Shown piece after piece: positions 6,856 to 13,103 of a stretch of 13,103 nt of DNA. Position numbers and translations under genes: made by a program. The stretch spans positions 1 through 13,103 of the forward strand of contig CAZKHA010000097.1 of the NCBI GenBank assembly GCA_964552325.1. The letters run 5' to 3'. How positions within the stretch are numbered: the stretch's first letter is position 1; each line of letters begins with the position of its first letter. Below the pieces are notes generated by a model. The model saw nothing but the letters and a program-made list of their open reading frames with translations. It searched no databases and was not told the DNA's origin. Source of the DNA: CAZKCK01 sp964552325. GTDB lineage: Bacteria; Bacteroidota; Bacteroidia; Bacteroidales; TTA-H9.

Positions 6856-7913
6856 TCCAAAATATTTTTAAACTGCTGTTTTTAATTAGTTTATGGCTTA
6901 CGGTTGGGTGTACCGACCCCGATGGTGAGGAGCAAAACACTGATCAACTTACGTTTAAAAATCAGAAAGGTGTTTTTGTGTTGAACGAGGGGAACTTTAT
7001 GCAGGGAAATGGCTCCATTTCATTTTGCCCGTTAAAGAACGATTCAATTGTAAACGATATATTTTATTCAGCAAACCAGCTTCCAACGGGCGATGTAATC
7101 CAATCGATGGTCATTCTTGCTAACGAGGCATGGATTGTTGCCAACAATTCGGGTAAGGTTGAAGTGGTTGATCTGGCCACATTTAAGCAAAAAGCCAGTA
7201 TTTCAGGTTTTTCATCCCCACGGTACCTTTTACCTGTTTCGGATGATGTAATCTATTTATCGGATTTATACACACCACAAGTTTATATCCTTAATTTGAA
7301 AACAAGGCAAGTGCTTGATTCAATAGCTGTACAAAAACCAGTTGAAAGGATGTTAAAGATTGGCAGTAAAGTGTTTATGCTAAATTGGACATCCTATGGA
7401 GGATACACTAATAATACCTTGTTGGTTATCAATACCCAAACACATACTGTTGTTGATTCCTTAATAATTGCCAAGGAACCAAACTCAATGGTAGTTGATA
7501 AAGAAGGAAAACTTTGGGTGCTTTGTTCGGGAGGGTTTTTGCACGAAGAACCTGCGGCTTTGGTAAGGATCGATCCCGAGGCCTTAAGCATCGAAAAAAC
7601 GATGGTCTTTCAAGATATGGACGCTTCTCCCTCTCAACTTTGTATTAATGCCATGGGCGACACCTTATACTTTTTAAACAAAGATGTCTTCAGGATGCAG
7701 TTTGCCGCGGGCTTACTACCGGAGCTTCCTTTTGTTAAGGCAACTCATAATTTATTCTATGGCTTAGGCGTTTGCCCAAGTAATTCGCATGTATATGTTT
7801 CAGATGCAATTGATTATCAGCAAAACGGGTTGGTTTACAGGTATAGCCCCAAAGGGGAATTAATATATAAAATAAAAGCCGGCATTATACCGGCTTCCTT
7901 TATTTTTAATTAA
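6852..7913 (+). CDS. btuG: BtuG-like DUF5074/YncE-family beta-propeller lipoprotein, predicted surface cobalamin-binding partner of BtuB
   Basis: 353 residues. The lipoprotein signal peptide is MIQNIFKLLFLISLWLTVGC with the lipidated Cys at residue 20. It is followed by TDPDGEE, acidic residues like those that direct Bacteroidota lipoproteins to the outer face. Residues 40-85 contain the hallmark of this family, GVFVLNEGNFMQGNGSISF and a following TGDVIQSM, and the remainder shows propeller repeats such as EAWIVANNSGKVEVVDLATF and GKLWVLCSGGF. In Bacteroides, BtuG binds B12 with very high affinity and caps the BtuB barrel (established for the family). The start codon overlaps the receptor stop (ATGA), implying translational coupling and matched production. 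The last codons are part of a terminator hairpin. The symbol is given by domain and context; ligand binding here is inferred. Confidence 0.88.
   Translation: MIQNIFKLLFLISLWLTVGCTDPDGEEQNTDQLTFKNQKGVFVLNEGNFMQGNGSISFCPLKNDSIVNDIFYSANQLPTGDVIQSMVILANEAWIVANNSGKVEVVDLATFKQKASISGFSSPRYLLPVSDDVIYLSDLYTPQVYILNLKTRQVLDSIAVQKPVERMLKIGSKVFMLNWTSYGGYTNNTLLVINTQTHTVVDSLIIAKEPNSMVVDKEGKLWVLCSGGFLHEEPAALVRIDPEALSIEKTMVFQDMDASPSQLCINAMGDTLYFLNKDVFRMQFAAGLLPELPFVKATHNLFYGLGVCPSNSHVYVSDAIDYQQNGLVYRYSPKGELIYKIKAGIIPASFIFN
7876..7896. terminator. Bidirectional terminator between the B12 operon and the S8 protease gene, inside btuG coding sequence
   Basis: AAGCCGG (7876-7882) and CCGGCTT (7890-7896) form a 7-bp stem with a CATTATA loop. 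CCTTTATTTTT follows on the plus strand, and TTATTTTATATATT follows on the minus strand, so it can end transcripts from both converging genes. The whole hairpin lies in the last 13 codons of the BtuG-like gene, whose stop is at 7911-7913; only 65 bp separate the two genes. Confidence 0.75.
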
Positions 7914-7978
7914 TTTCACGCAGCGCAATAAAGCAAAAGTAGAATTTCTGCGATTCGTCTTAGCCCAATGCCCAAACC

Positions 7979-9664
7979 TTAGAGCTTAATGATTTTCTGG
8001 GTAAGCTGTTTTTTGCCAGATGTAACCTTCAATATATAAATGCCTTGTGCTAAATCTTGCAAATTATTTAATTGTAGAACGGGTTTCCATTCAGCCTCTT
8101 CGTTAAGGAGTTGGAGTCCTTGTAAATTGCTGATTGTTATTATAATTGGGCTATTTGGCTCAAACGGATGGATGATCCGGATATAGGTTTGGAATGGGTT
8201 CGGGTACACATTCGCCGCCTCATCTGACACAGGATTAATAGAAGAGAGATATCCGTGGGCAGCCATAATATCTGGGATGCCGTGCCCCAACAATGAGTCG
8301 GGCACACTGAATTGGTTGCCAGCTTTTTCGATGGATTGAATGATTTCCATGTTTTTTAGGGTAGGATGTGCCTGCCATAAACAAGCCACCATTCCGGCCA
8401 TAATAGGGGAGGAGAACGAGGTTCCGTTTCCATAGGTAGTTGCACCATCGGGACCTGTTATGGCCGAACCTTGGCCTTGCGCCACTGCATTTGGTTTCAT
8501 TCTTCCATCGGCTGTTGGGCCTGTTGAACTGAACGATGCATAATTGCCAAAAGCGTCAACGGCTCCAATGGTAAACACGCTATCGCCATCGGCTGGCGCA
8601 CCTATGTAGTGCCAAGTGTTTTGGGCACTATTGCCAGCACTGTTTACCACCAAGATTCCTTTTCGGGCAGCAAGGTCGGCGCCAATGGTAGAAGGGGCTG
8701 TGTTGCCATCCATGTCAGCATAAACATGGCTTTTGGCAGGGTTGTCGTATTCTGTATAGCCTAACGATGAGTTAATTATATCGACCCCAACACTGTCGGC
8801 AAATTCAGCTCCCGAAACCCAGTTGTATTCTTCGATGATGTTTTCTGAAGGACCATCTTCGGTACGAATCAGCCAGTATGAAGACCCGGGGGCCGTGCCC
8901 ACTAATTCATTGGGTTTGTTGGCTCCCATCGTCGAAAGCACCATCATTCCGTGCATATGAATGTCGTCGCGGAAAACATTGCTTCCAGGTTCTACAAAAT
9001 CCCGTGTTCCCAAAATCTGGTTGTTGTCCCATAAACTATCAAAGGCATCAAGTTGGTCAACGTGCCAAAAACCTGCGTCCAAAACCGCTATGATCATTCC
9101 TTTGCCATTATAGCCCAAATTGTGCAGCGCATCGCCATTAAGCATGTGGATTTGGTTGTAACCGCCTCCATAATTGTAAATTGTTTGTTGATTGCTTTTA
9201 AGGGTATTGAGCGGTGCGTATTGGCTTCCAAATCCTTGTAACGGAACTAGGTTGTTGAAATTCAATTGCATGGTGTTGCCTTGCTCATGATTTTTGATGT
9301 TTGGATTGGGCAACTTTGCCATGTTTTTCACATAGGGCAGTTGTGAAACAACCAAGGCTAAGGAGTCGTTTTCTGTATAGAACGTAACAGAATTAAGCCA
9401 TTTTGAGGTGTTGATAACCTGTACGCCAATCGCCTTTACACCAGCAACATACGAGGGTGTTACGGGCAAATCGGAAAGTTCTATCGCTATGGATTGATTT
9501 GCCCTGCGCTGCAGGCTCCTTTCCGATAAAAACTGCGTGGGGTCAGAAAGTGAATAGGGGTTGTTGTCCTTATCTTTAAAATAAGCCACATATTTCATTG
9601 GCGCAACCTGAGCAGCCAGGTTTAGGCCGAGAATGATTAAAAGGGGAAGTATGGTTTTTTTCAT
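7979..9664 (-). CDS. S8 family (subtilisin-like) serine protease with T9SS type A sorting domain
   Basis: 561 residues. Signal peptide MKKTILPLLIILGLNLAAQ. Residues about 23-120 are the N-terminal pro-region typical of Bacteroidota S8 proteases (KYVAYFKDKDNNPYSLSDP, FLSERSLQRR, SDLPVTPSYV, SKWLNSVTF). The catalytic domain spans about 180-475, with the triad Asp196 (IIAVLDAGF), His238 (DDIHMHGM) and Ser416 (GNGTSFSSPIMAG) plus the oxyanion-hole Asn345 (VVNSAGNSA), so it should be active. The tail from about 486 (VYPNPFQTYIRI... AQGIYILKVTSGKKQLTQKIIKL) is a T9SS type A sorting domain, so the enzyme is expected at the cell surface or outside. It has its own promoter upstream, is convergent with the B12 operon and shares a terminator with it; nothing links it to cobalamin. 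Substrate is unknown. Confidence 0.95.
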   Translation of the reverse strand: MKKTILPLLIILGLNLAAQVAPMKYVAYFKDKDNNPYSLSDPTQFLSERSLQRRANQSIAIELSDLPVTPSYVAGVKAIGVQVINTSKWLNSVTFYTENDSLALVVSQLPYVKNMAKLPNPNIKNHEQGNTMQLNFNNLVPLQGFGSQYAPLNTLKSNQQTIYNYGGGYNQIHMLNGDALHNLGYNGKGMIIAVLDAGFWHVDQLDAFDSLWDNNQILGTRDFVEPGSNVFRDDIHMHGMMVLSTMGANKPNELVGTAPGSSYWLIRTEDGPSENIIEEYNWVSGAEFADSVGVDIINSSLGYTEYDNPAKSHVYADMDGNTAPSTIGADLAARKGILVVNSAGNSAQNTWHYIGAPADGDSVFTIGAVDAFGNYASFSSTGPTADGRMKPNAVAQGQGSAITGPDGATTYGNGTSFSSPIMAGMVACLWQAHPTLKNMEIIQSIEKAGNQFSVPDSLLGHGIPDIMAAHGYLSSINPVSDEAANVYPNPFQTYIRIIHPFEPNSPIIITISNLQGLQLLNEEAEWKPVLQLNNLQDLAQGIYILKVTSGKKQLTQKIIKL

Positions 9665-9686
9665 GATTGCATCGTTTAATATATAA

Positions 9687-9717
9687 CAAAGATAGTGCAG
9701 TTTGGTTGAACTTGCAA
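9687..9717 (-). promoter_or_regulatory. Bacteroidota-type promoter of the S8 protease gene
   Basis: Read on the minus strand, TATCTTTG (9694-9687) matches the TAnnTTTG -7 consensus, and a TTG -33 element (9717-9715) lies 20 bases upstream. The ATG at 9664 is 22 bases beyond the -7 box, giving a short leader. It sits just downstream of the terminator at 9734-9766, so the protease gene is an independent unit. Confidence 0.7.
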
Positions 9718-9733
9718 CAGCCTGAATGTAGGC

Positions 9734-9766
9734 AAAAAAAAACCGGCCTGCATCCCTGCACGCCGG
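9734..9766 (-). terminator. Strong leftward rho-independent terminator
   Basis: On the minus strand CCGGC-G-TGCA and TGCA-G-GCCGG (9766-9743) form a 9-bp GC-rich stem with one G-G mismatch and a GGGA loop, followed by nine T residues (9742-9734). It can only serve transcription entering from the right. The nearest minus-strand gene ends at 10448, so the transcript would have a roughly 700-nt 3' region, unless a separate RNA starts in between. Confidence 0.85.
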
Positions 9767-9840
9767 AAAAAGTAATCAAAAAGTACTTAAGAAAAAAACA
9801 ACAAAAACAATTAGTAGGTAAAGAGAGTTTTAATTTGGTT

Positions 9841-9862
9841 TGGTATTACCAGGTATTAACCT
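9841..9862. repeat. Two adjacent short palindromes
   Basis: TGGTATTACCA (9841-9851) and AGGTATTAACCT (9851-9862) are two self-complementary elements sharing one base and the half-site GGTATTA. They could be an operator-like protein site or part of a small RNA fold; no adjacent promoter was found, so the role is unknown. Confidence 0.4.
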
Positions 9863-9911
9863 GCAACAGCATTTAGATGTTTTCAAAACTCGTGCCAAAA
9901 ATTTTATTATC

Positions 9912-10034
9912 TTGTTTATTAGTTAGTTGACTTTTTTGCTTGTTTTTTTATAGGAAATGCTTTGGCAAATAATTATCCGATTTTCAAAACGCCTCTATAT
10001 GGATTCGTTTTTAGTTATTGTTTATTAGTTAGTT
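9912..10034 (+). repeat. 17-nt direct repeat pair
   Basis: TTGTTTATTAGTTAGTT occurs at 9912-9928 and again, identically, at 10018-10034, 106 bp apart start to start. Flanks differ. Only two copies are seen, and the motif itself contains tandem TTAG units, so a low-complexity origin is possible. Confidence 0.7.
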
Positions 10035-10068
10035 AGCCTTTGTACGTTCATTTCTCCAAAATCGGATA
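9974..10068. repeat. 11-bp inverted repeat enclosing the second direct-repeat copy
   Basis: TATCCGATTTT (9974-9984) is the exact reverse complement of AAAATCGGATA (10058-10068), with 73 bases between. The outer flanks add up to three more pairs, one of them G-T. It could close a structured RNA or mark the ends of a small vanished element; neither is proven. Confidence 0.6.
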
Positions 10069-10190
10069 GTTTGATTGTTTTTGTATACGCTTTAGCGGCC
10101 TTTCAATATTATTGCAGTTTTTTTTTGCGTAAGTGCACATAATTTTTAAAATAATTTCAATGTTGTACGGTTAACATAAACTACATATTA

Positions 10191-10229
10191 GGAGATTCCG
10201 AGCGTAATGCAATGAAGCGAGGAATCCCC
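10191..10229. repeat. REP-like imperfect palindrome
   Basis: GGAGATTCC (10191-10199) and GGAATCCCC (10221-10229) pair with one mismatch, and the interior GAGCG...GCGAG adds further pairing. The minus-strand wording GGGGATTCCTCGCTTC...CGCTCGGAATC resembles a dispersed GATTCCTCGC/GCTCGGAAT palindrome I have seen in many Bacteroidota genomes. Copy number here cannot be judged from one window. Confidence 0.5.
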
Positions 10230-10296
10230 AAAATTTTATCGGACAACAATGAGATAAATTTCAATATGTCGGCAAAATGGTGAATTTGTTTTTGCA

Positions 10297-10440
10297 TCAA
10301 CATCCTGAACTGGCAATTCGTTCGATAATTGCAACCGGAATATCAACCCAATGTTTTTCTTGGGCAGGTATAAGTGGCGAGTGTGAGGTCATTCGCATCA
10401 AAAATCTGTTGTCTAATCGAACCATCACGCACAATTTCAT
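10297..10440 (-). other. Possible small reading frame of 47 codons, doubtful
   Basis: An ATG at 10440-10438, 7 bases after the stop of the large secreted protein gene, opens a frame to a TGA at 10299-10297 (starts MKLCVMVRLDNRF, contains PAQEKHWVDIPVAIIERI). It has no recognised family, signal peptide or ribosome-binding site. A neighbouring frame is also largely open, which suggests chance or a decayed element. Close coupling to the upstream gene is the only argument for it. Confidence 0.15.
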
Positions 10441-10447
10441 GCCATGA

Positions 10448-12241
10448 TCAATTGTGTTTGATAGGAACAGGCATTATTTGTGCGGTAACTTCAACATGTG
10501 TCTGATCAGTTCTGAGGCAACCGTTTGCTGCTGTTATGGTTACGCTATAGGTGTTTGTTGTATTTACCTGTAAAGTTGGTGTGGTAGATAAAGGAGTAGG
10601 TCCTGCAGGGACTGTGTTCCATTCATAGGAAACCACACCTGGAACGTTTTGTCCCAAAGTAGTTGTTTCGCCATAACAAATTAACTGGTCAGGGCCTAAT
10701 TCAAGCACAGGCCCGGGCAATACGGTTACTTCCACCTCCGAAGTAGAATCACAACCCATGTAATTGGTTCCAACCTGTGTAAATACACCTGGATCGCTTA
10801 CCCAATTCCCGAATACTTGCATGCTGTCGCCTTCACATAGAATTATATCAGTATGCACAAAGTCTGATCGTTTGTATGTCAACTCAACAGAGTCTTGTGA
10901 CGAGGTTAACGAATACCACCATGTATTTACCGTATTGGCATCTCCCACGCCATAATCCCAAGTATGGCAACCTATGCTATTATCACATCCATTGAGTTCC
11001 AGGGCTTGGGCTGGAAAATTGCCGGGAGGTGCGTAATTATACACCAAGGTATCGCACCAGAAAATCTTTGGTTTTGGACCTATGGGCCTCACTAGGTTAA
11101 CCATAAACCCATTCCAATAATCACCTGGCGAGCTTTGTCCATATTCTACATCGTATAGTGGGAGATTCGTACGGCCGTTAACAAAAGTAACGAGTATGCC
11201 AACTTGTGTTCCGCTCGGCACTAAACCACCCGTTCCATCTAGTCCATTCCAATCAATAGTATTAGGAACGCCTGGCTCTACGGTGGCTGCCAAGAAAATA
11301 TCGGCAGCTTGGTATCCCGGCGTAGGGTCAATGTCAAGCATAATGTCGCACAGTCCTGGTTTATTGGCCCATAACACAATATGAACGTCTTCATCGCACT
11401 CGTTCACTACATCAATTGACTGTAGCTGTCCTAAGGTTCCAGAAGGAAAGATGCTGGCATCCGGATTATTGAAAAAAACCTTGTACTGAGGGTAAGAGTG
11501 CCGGCCGTTTACGGATCTTCGGTCTTCGATAAAGTTATTGTTATTAAAACAGCCTGTTAGATTGCACGAAACACTGAATGAGTAAGGCCGCATCCCGTTA
11601 AAATCAATCTCTGTTACAACACTGTCAGCAGTTATCGGGTACATTTTCCCTTTATATTTCTTTGTATCGCTGGTAGTGGTAAAGTTCCAATTATAGGCAT
11701 AAAGCCTGCCTCGGATTACCGCACCGGCTGAGGAGGCAACGGTGAGGTCGAAAAATTCGACGGTATATTCATCGGTTGCGCCAGTTCCAACATCAAAGTT
11801 AAAAATGTAAGTTCCGCTATCGGCAGGTAAAAAGCTAAGGGCTGTATAGCCACCGGGTGCAACATTGGTTGGGCCTATGCAGGCTTTTTCATAATCGGGA
11901 ATATAGCCAGGGCTTGTTGATACTTTAGGCAATGCACCACTTTGAACCACAGTACCATCAAGCTTGGTTATTTGGTAATTGTATGTTGTGGGAAAAAAAT
12001 TATACATCTTAGCCCCAAAATAGACCCGTTCACCGGGTTCTTTAATCTCAAAGAGGATTCTTGAGTAAATGTCGTTGCAGTAAGAAGTTCCAAAACAGCC
12101 ACGTTCGCCTCCGTTTCGGATTTGTACAAAATATTGATGGGATTGGTCAGGTGAAATTTCTTTCGTTCCTTCGGCAAGGGTCTGCGTGGCAAAAACTATC
12201 AGTAATAGTATGCAGATTATAAGCCGGTTATAGGTTCTCAT
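10448..12241 (-). CDS. Large secreted protein with Ig-like C-terminal domain, tandem paralogue
   Basis: 597 residues from the ATG at 12241, which opens a signal peptide (MRTYNRLIICILLLIVFATQTLAEG); a TTG at 12271 would add ten residues and is unlikely. The body resembles large Bacteroidota surface proteins of the gliding-associated/adhesin kind: a first beta-rich region (to about 150), then a part ending in the motifs TPGYQAADIF, TIDWNGLDGTGG, GRTNLPLYDVEYG, VRPIGPKPKIFW, ALELNGCDNSIGCHTW and VNTWWYSL. An Ig-like or PKD-like module follows (about 510-588), with ELGPDQLICYGETTTLG and SVTITAANGC. Many cysteines are present. Proteins of this kind usually end in a T9SS type B (CHU_C) domain; this one stops at PVPIKHN with none. 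It lies 26 bp after its paralogue and the two probably form an operon. Function unknown; adhesion or surface structure is a guess. Confidence 0.8.
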   Translation of the reverse strand: MRTYNRLIICILLLIVFATQTLAEGTKEISPDQSHQYFVQIRNGGERGCFGTSYCNDIYSRILFEIKEPGERVYFGAKMYNFFPTTYNYQITKLDGTVVQSGALPKVSTSPGYIPDYEKACIGPTNVAPGGYTALSFLPADSGTYIFNFDVGTGATDEYTVEFFDLTVASSAGAVIRGRLYAYNWNFTTTSDTKKYKGKMYPITADSVVTEIDFNGMRPYSFSVSCNLTGCFNNNNFIEDRRSVNGRHSYPQYKVFFNNPDASIFPSGTLGQLQSIDVVNECDEDVHIVLWANKPGLCDIMLDIDPTPGYQAADIFLAATVEPGVPNTIDWNGLDGTGGLVPSGTQVGILVTFVNGRTNLPLYDVEYGQSSPGDYWNGFMVNLVRPIGPKPKIFWCDTLVYNYAPPGNFPAQALELNGCDNSIGCHTWDYGVGDANTVNTWWYSLTSSQDSVELTYKRSDFVHTDIILCEGDSMQVFGNWVSDPGVFTQVGTNYMGCDSTSEVEVTVLPGPVLELGPDQLICYGETTTLGQNVPGVVSYEWNTVPAGPTPLSTTPTLQVNTTNTYSVTITAANGCLRTDQTHVEVTAQIMPVPIKHN

Positions 12242-12267
12242 AGCATTTTGGTTTGCTTCAATTTTGG

Positions 12268-13103
12268 TCAATTGTGTTTTATAAGTGTAGGCGGTGGTGG
12301 ATCAGAAACCATTAAGTTCATGCTATCAAATCTGTTACAGCCTTGCGGTGTTGTTACCATTACCGAATACGGCCCTGAAGTTGAAACAGGTATCGTTTGA
12401 CTGGTGGCTCCGGTATTCCATAAATAAGTTGCTCCGGGCCAGAATCCTCCATCCAATATTAAGACTGTACCCGTGCATATTCCAGTGTCTGCACCCAAAA
12501 CTCCAGGCGGCACCCCGTTTACGATTAAGTTAAACTTATGCACGCTATCGCAGCCCATGATATTATAAGCGCTGTCCCAATAGATTCCGCCTATTTTCCT
12601 GTAAATCCCAAATACCAATGCACTATCGCCGTTACAAATGGCTTGGCTGGCCTCAAAAAAATGGGAATGTTTGTAAGTTAACGCAATGGGCAACAGCGTA
12701 GTGCTCAATGAATACCACCAGGTATTGATGGTTTTTTCATTCCCAATAGAGCCCCAGTAATGGCAGCCGCCAAGATTGGTGCAGCCATTCAGCTCGAGGG
12801 CTGTAGCAGGCCATCCACCCGTAGGATAGAGCAATGTATCAACCCAATAAACCTTTGGCTTAACACCGGTTGGCCGAATAAGGTTAACTTTAAACCCCTG
12901 CCAAGAACCCGAGTTGTATTCAACATCGTACATGGGCAGATTGGTGAGGCCGTTGATGTAAGAAACCACAATATTCACCGAAGTTCCATTTGGAACTTGC
13001 TGACCCAGTCCATTTAAACCATTCCAGGTTAAGGTGTTGGTAACACTGGCATAAACGGAATCGCTAACTTTAATATCCTCGGCTTGGTAGCCAGGTAAGG
13101 GAT
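12268..13103 (-). CDS. Large secreted protein with Ig-like C-terminal domain, 5'-truncated by the window edge
   Basis: The frame is open to the right edge (…PGYQAEDIKV...NTLTWNGLNGLGQQ...), so the GTG at 12978 is an internal valine codon and the true start lies outside. The visible 277 residues are clearly paralogous to the downstream gene: GYQAEDI, TWNGLNGLG, GLTNLPMYDVEYN, VNLIRPTGVKPKVYW, ALELNGCTNLGGCHYW and INTWWYSL, a CNGDS motif after it, and an Ig-like module with LGADTGICTGTVLILDGG and SVMVTTPQGC. It ends PPPPTLIKHN and, like its neighbour, has no sorting domain at the end. The tandem arrangement with matched ends suggests duplication. Function unknown; a secreted or surface role is inferred from the family resemblance. 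Confidence 0.8.
   Translation of the reverse strand, partial: PLPGYQAEDIKVSDSVYASVTNTLTWNGLNGLGQQVPNGTSVNIVVSYINGLTNLPMYDVEYNSGSWQGFKVNLIRPTGVKPKVYWVDTLLYPTGGWPATALELNGCTNLGGCHYWGSIGNEKTINTWWYSLSTTLLPIALTYKHSHFFEASQAICNGDSALVFGIYRKIGGIYWDSAYNIMGCDSVHKFNLIVNGVPPGVLGADTGICTGTVLILDGGFWPGATYLWNTGATSQTIPVSTSGPYSVMVTTPQGCNRFDSMNLMVSDPPPPTLIKHN

Larger units (their letters stand above)
9767..10447. other. AT-rich 680-bp intergenic region with short repeats and no convincing gene
   Basis: No reading frame here looks like a known protein, and no tRNA or known RNA family was recognised. The left part (about 9770-10160) is very AT-rich with many poly-T and poly-A runs. It holds two adjacent short palindromes (9841-9862), a 17-nt direct repeat (9912 and 10018) and an 11-bp inverted repeat (9974/10058). 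The right part is less AT-rich and holds a REP-like palindrome (10191-10229) and a 47-codon minus-strand frame. I found no TAnnTTTG promoter on either strand within it. Confidence 0.6.

Noticed and set aside
8878..9241. Plus-strand frames opposite the S8 protease
   Set aside because: They lie antisense to a clearly coding protease domain with an intact catalytic triad.
9667..9876. 69-codon plus-strand frame in the spacer
   Set aside because: It runs through the protease promoter and the terminator hairpin in antisense, is lysine/glutamine-rich low complexity and resembles no protein.
9912..10034. CRISPR array
   Set aside because: Only two copies of a 17-nt repeat, 106 bp apart, no array and no cas genes.
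10345..10447. Remnant of a lost CHU_C sorting domain after the stop of the large secreted protein
   Set aside because: The in-frame translation past the stop (SWHEIVRDGSIRQQ...) shows none of the usual motifs such as PNAFTPNGDG.
12242..12271. TTG start of the second large secreted protein, overlapping its upstream neighbour by 4 bp
   Set aside because: The ATG at 12241 begins a normal signal peptide; the ten extra residues are polar and would precede it.
12976..12978. GTG as the start of the upstream paralogue
   Set aside because: The frame continues to the window edge with sequence matching the paralogue, so the gene is simply cut by the window.

Overview
The window looks like a chromosomal segment of a Bacteroidota bacterium. 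The evidence is: type IX secretion (T9SS) type A C-terminal sorting domains on three proteins; Bacteroidota-type -7 promoter elements of the form TAnnTTTG; no obvious Shine-Dalgarno sequences; a BtuG-type (DUF5074/YncE-like) lipoprotein; and AT-rich spacers between genes of moderate GC. The exact genus cannot be read from the sequence.

Layout. (1) 1-2228, plus strand: the 3' end of an ALDH7-family semialdehyde dehydrogenase (lysine catabolism type), then a complete pruA, 1-pyrroline-5-carboxylate dehydrogenase (proline to glutamate), each followed by a hairpin. (2) 2231-7913, plus strand: a promoter, a well-formed cobalamin riboswitch and a tightly packed four-gene operon. The genes are a T9SS-secreted beta-propeller protein, a T9SS-secreted beta-sandwich-type surface protein, a BtuB-like TonB-dependent receptor and a BtuG-like surface lipoprotein. 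Spacings are 1 bp, 7 bp and a 4-bp ATGA overlap. A hairpin that can terminate in both directions lies inside the last codons. (3) 7979-9664, minus strand: a subtilisin-like S8 protease with a T9SS tail and its own promoter. (4) 9734-10447: a strong leftward terminator and about 700 bp of AT-rich sequence with no convincing gene, holding short direct and inverted repeats and a REP-like palindrome. (5) 10448-13103, minus strand: two tandem paralogous large secreted proteins with Ig-like ends. The upstream one runs off the window. Both stop with the same IKHN tail and lack a recognisable T9SS sorting domain.

How they work together. The centre of interest is the riboswitch operon. By analogy with Bacteroides BtuB/BtuG, the receptor and lipoprotein should capture vitamin B12 or other corrinoids at the cell surface and pass them across the outer membrane, with expression repressed when cobalamin is plentiful. 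The two extra T9SS cargo proteins placed first in the operon are candidate additional corrinoid-binding or scavenging proteins. This is inference from position and fold and has not been shown for these sequences.
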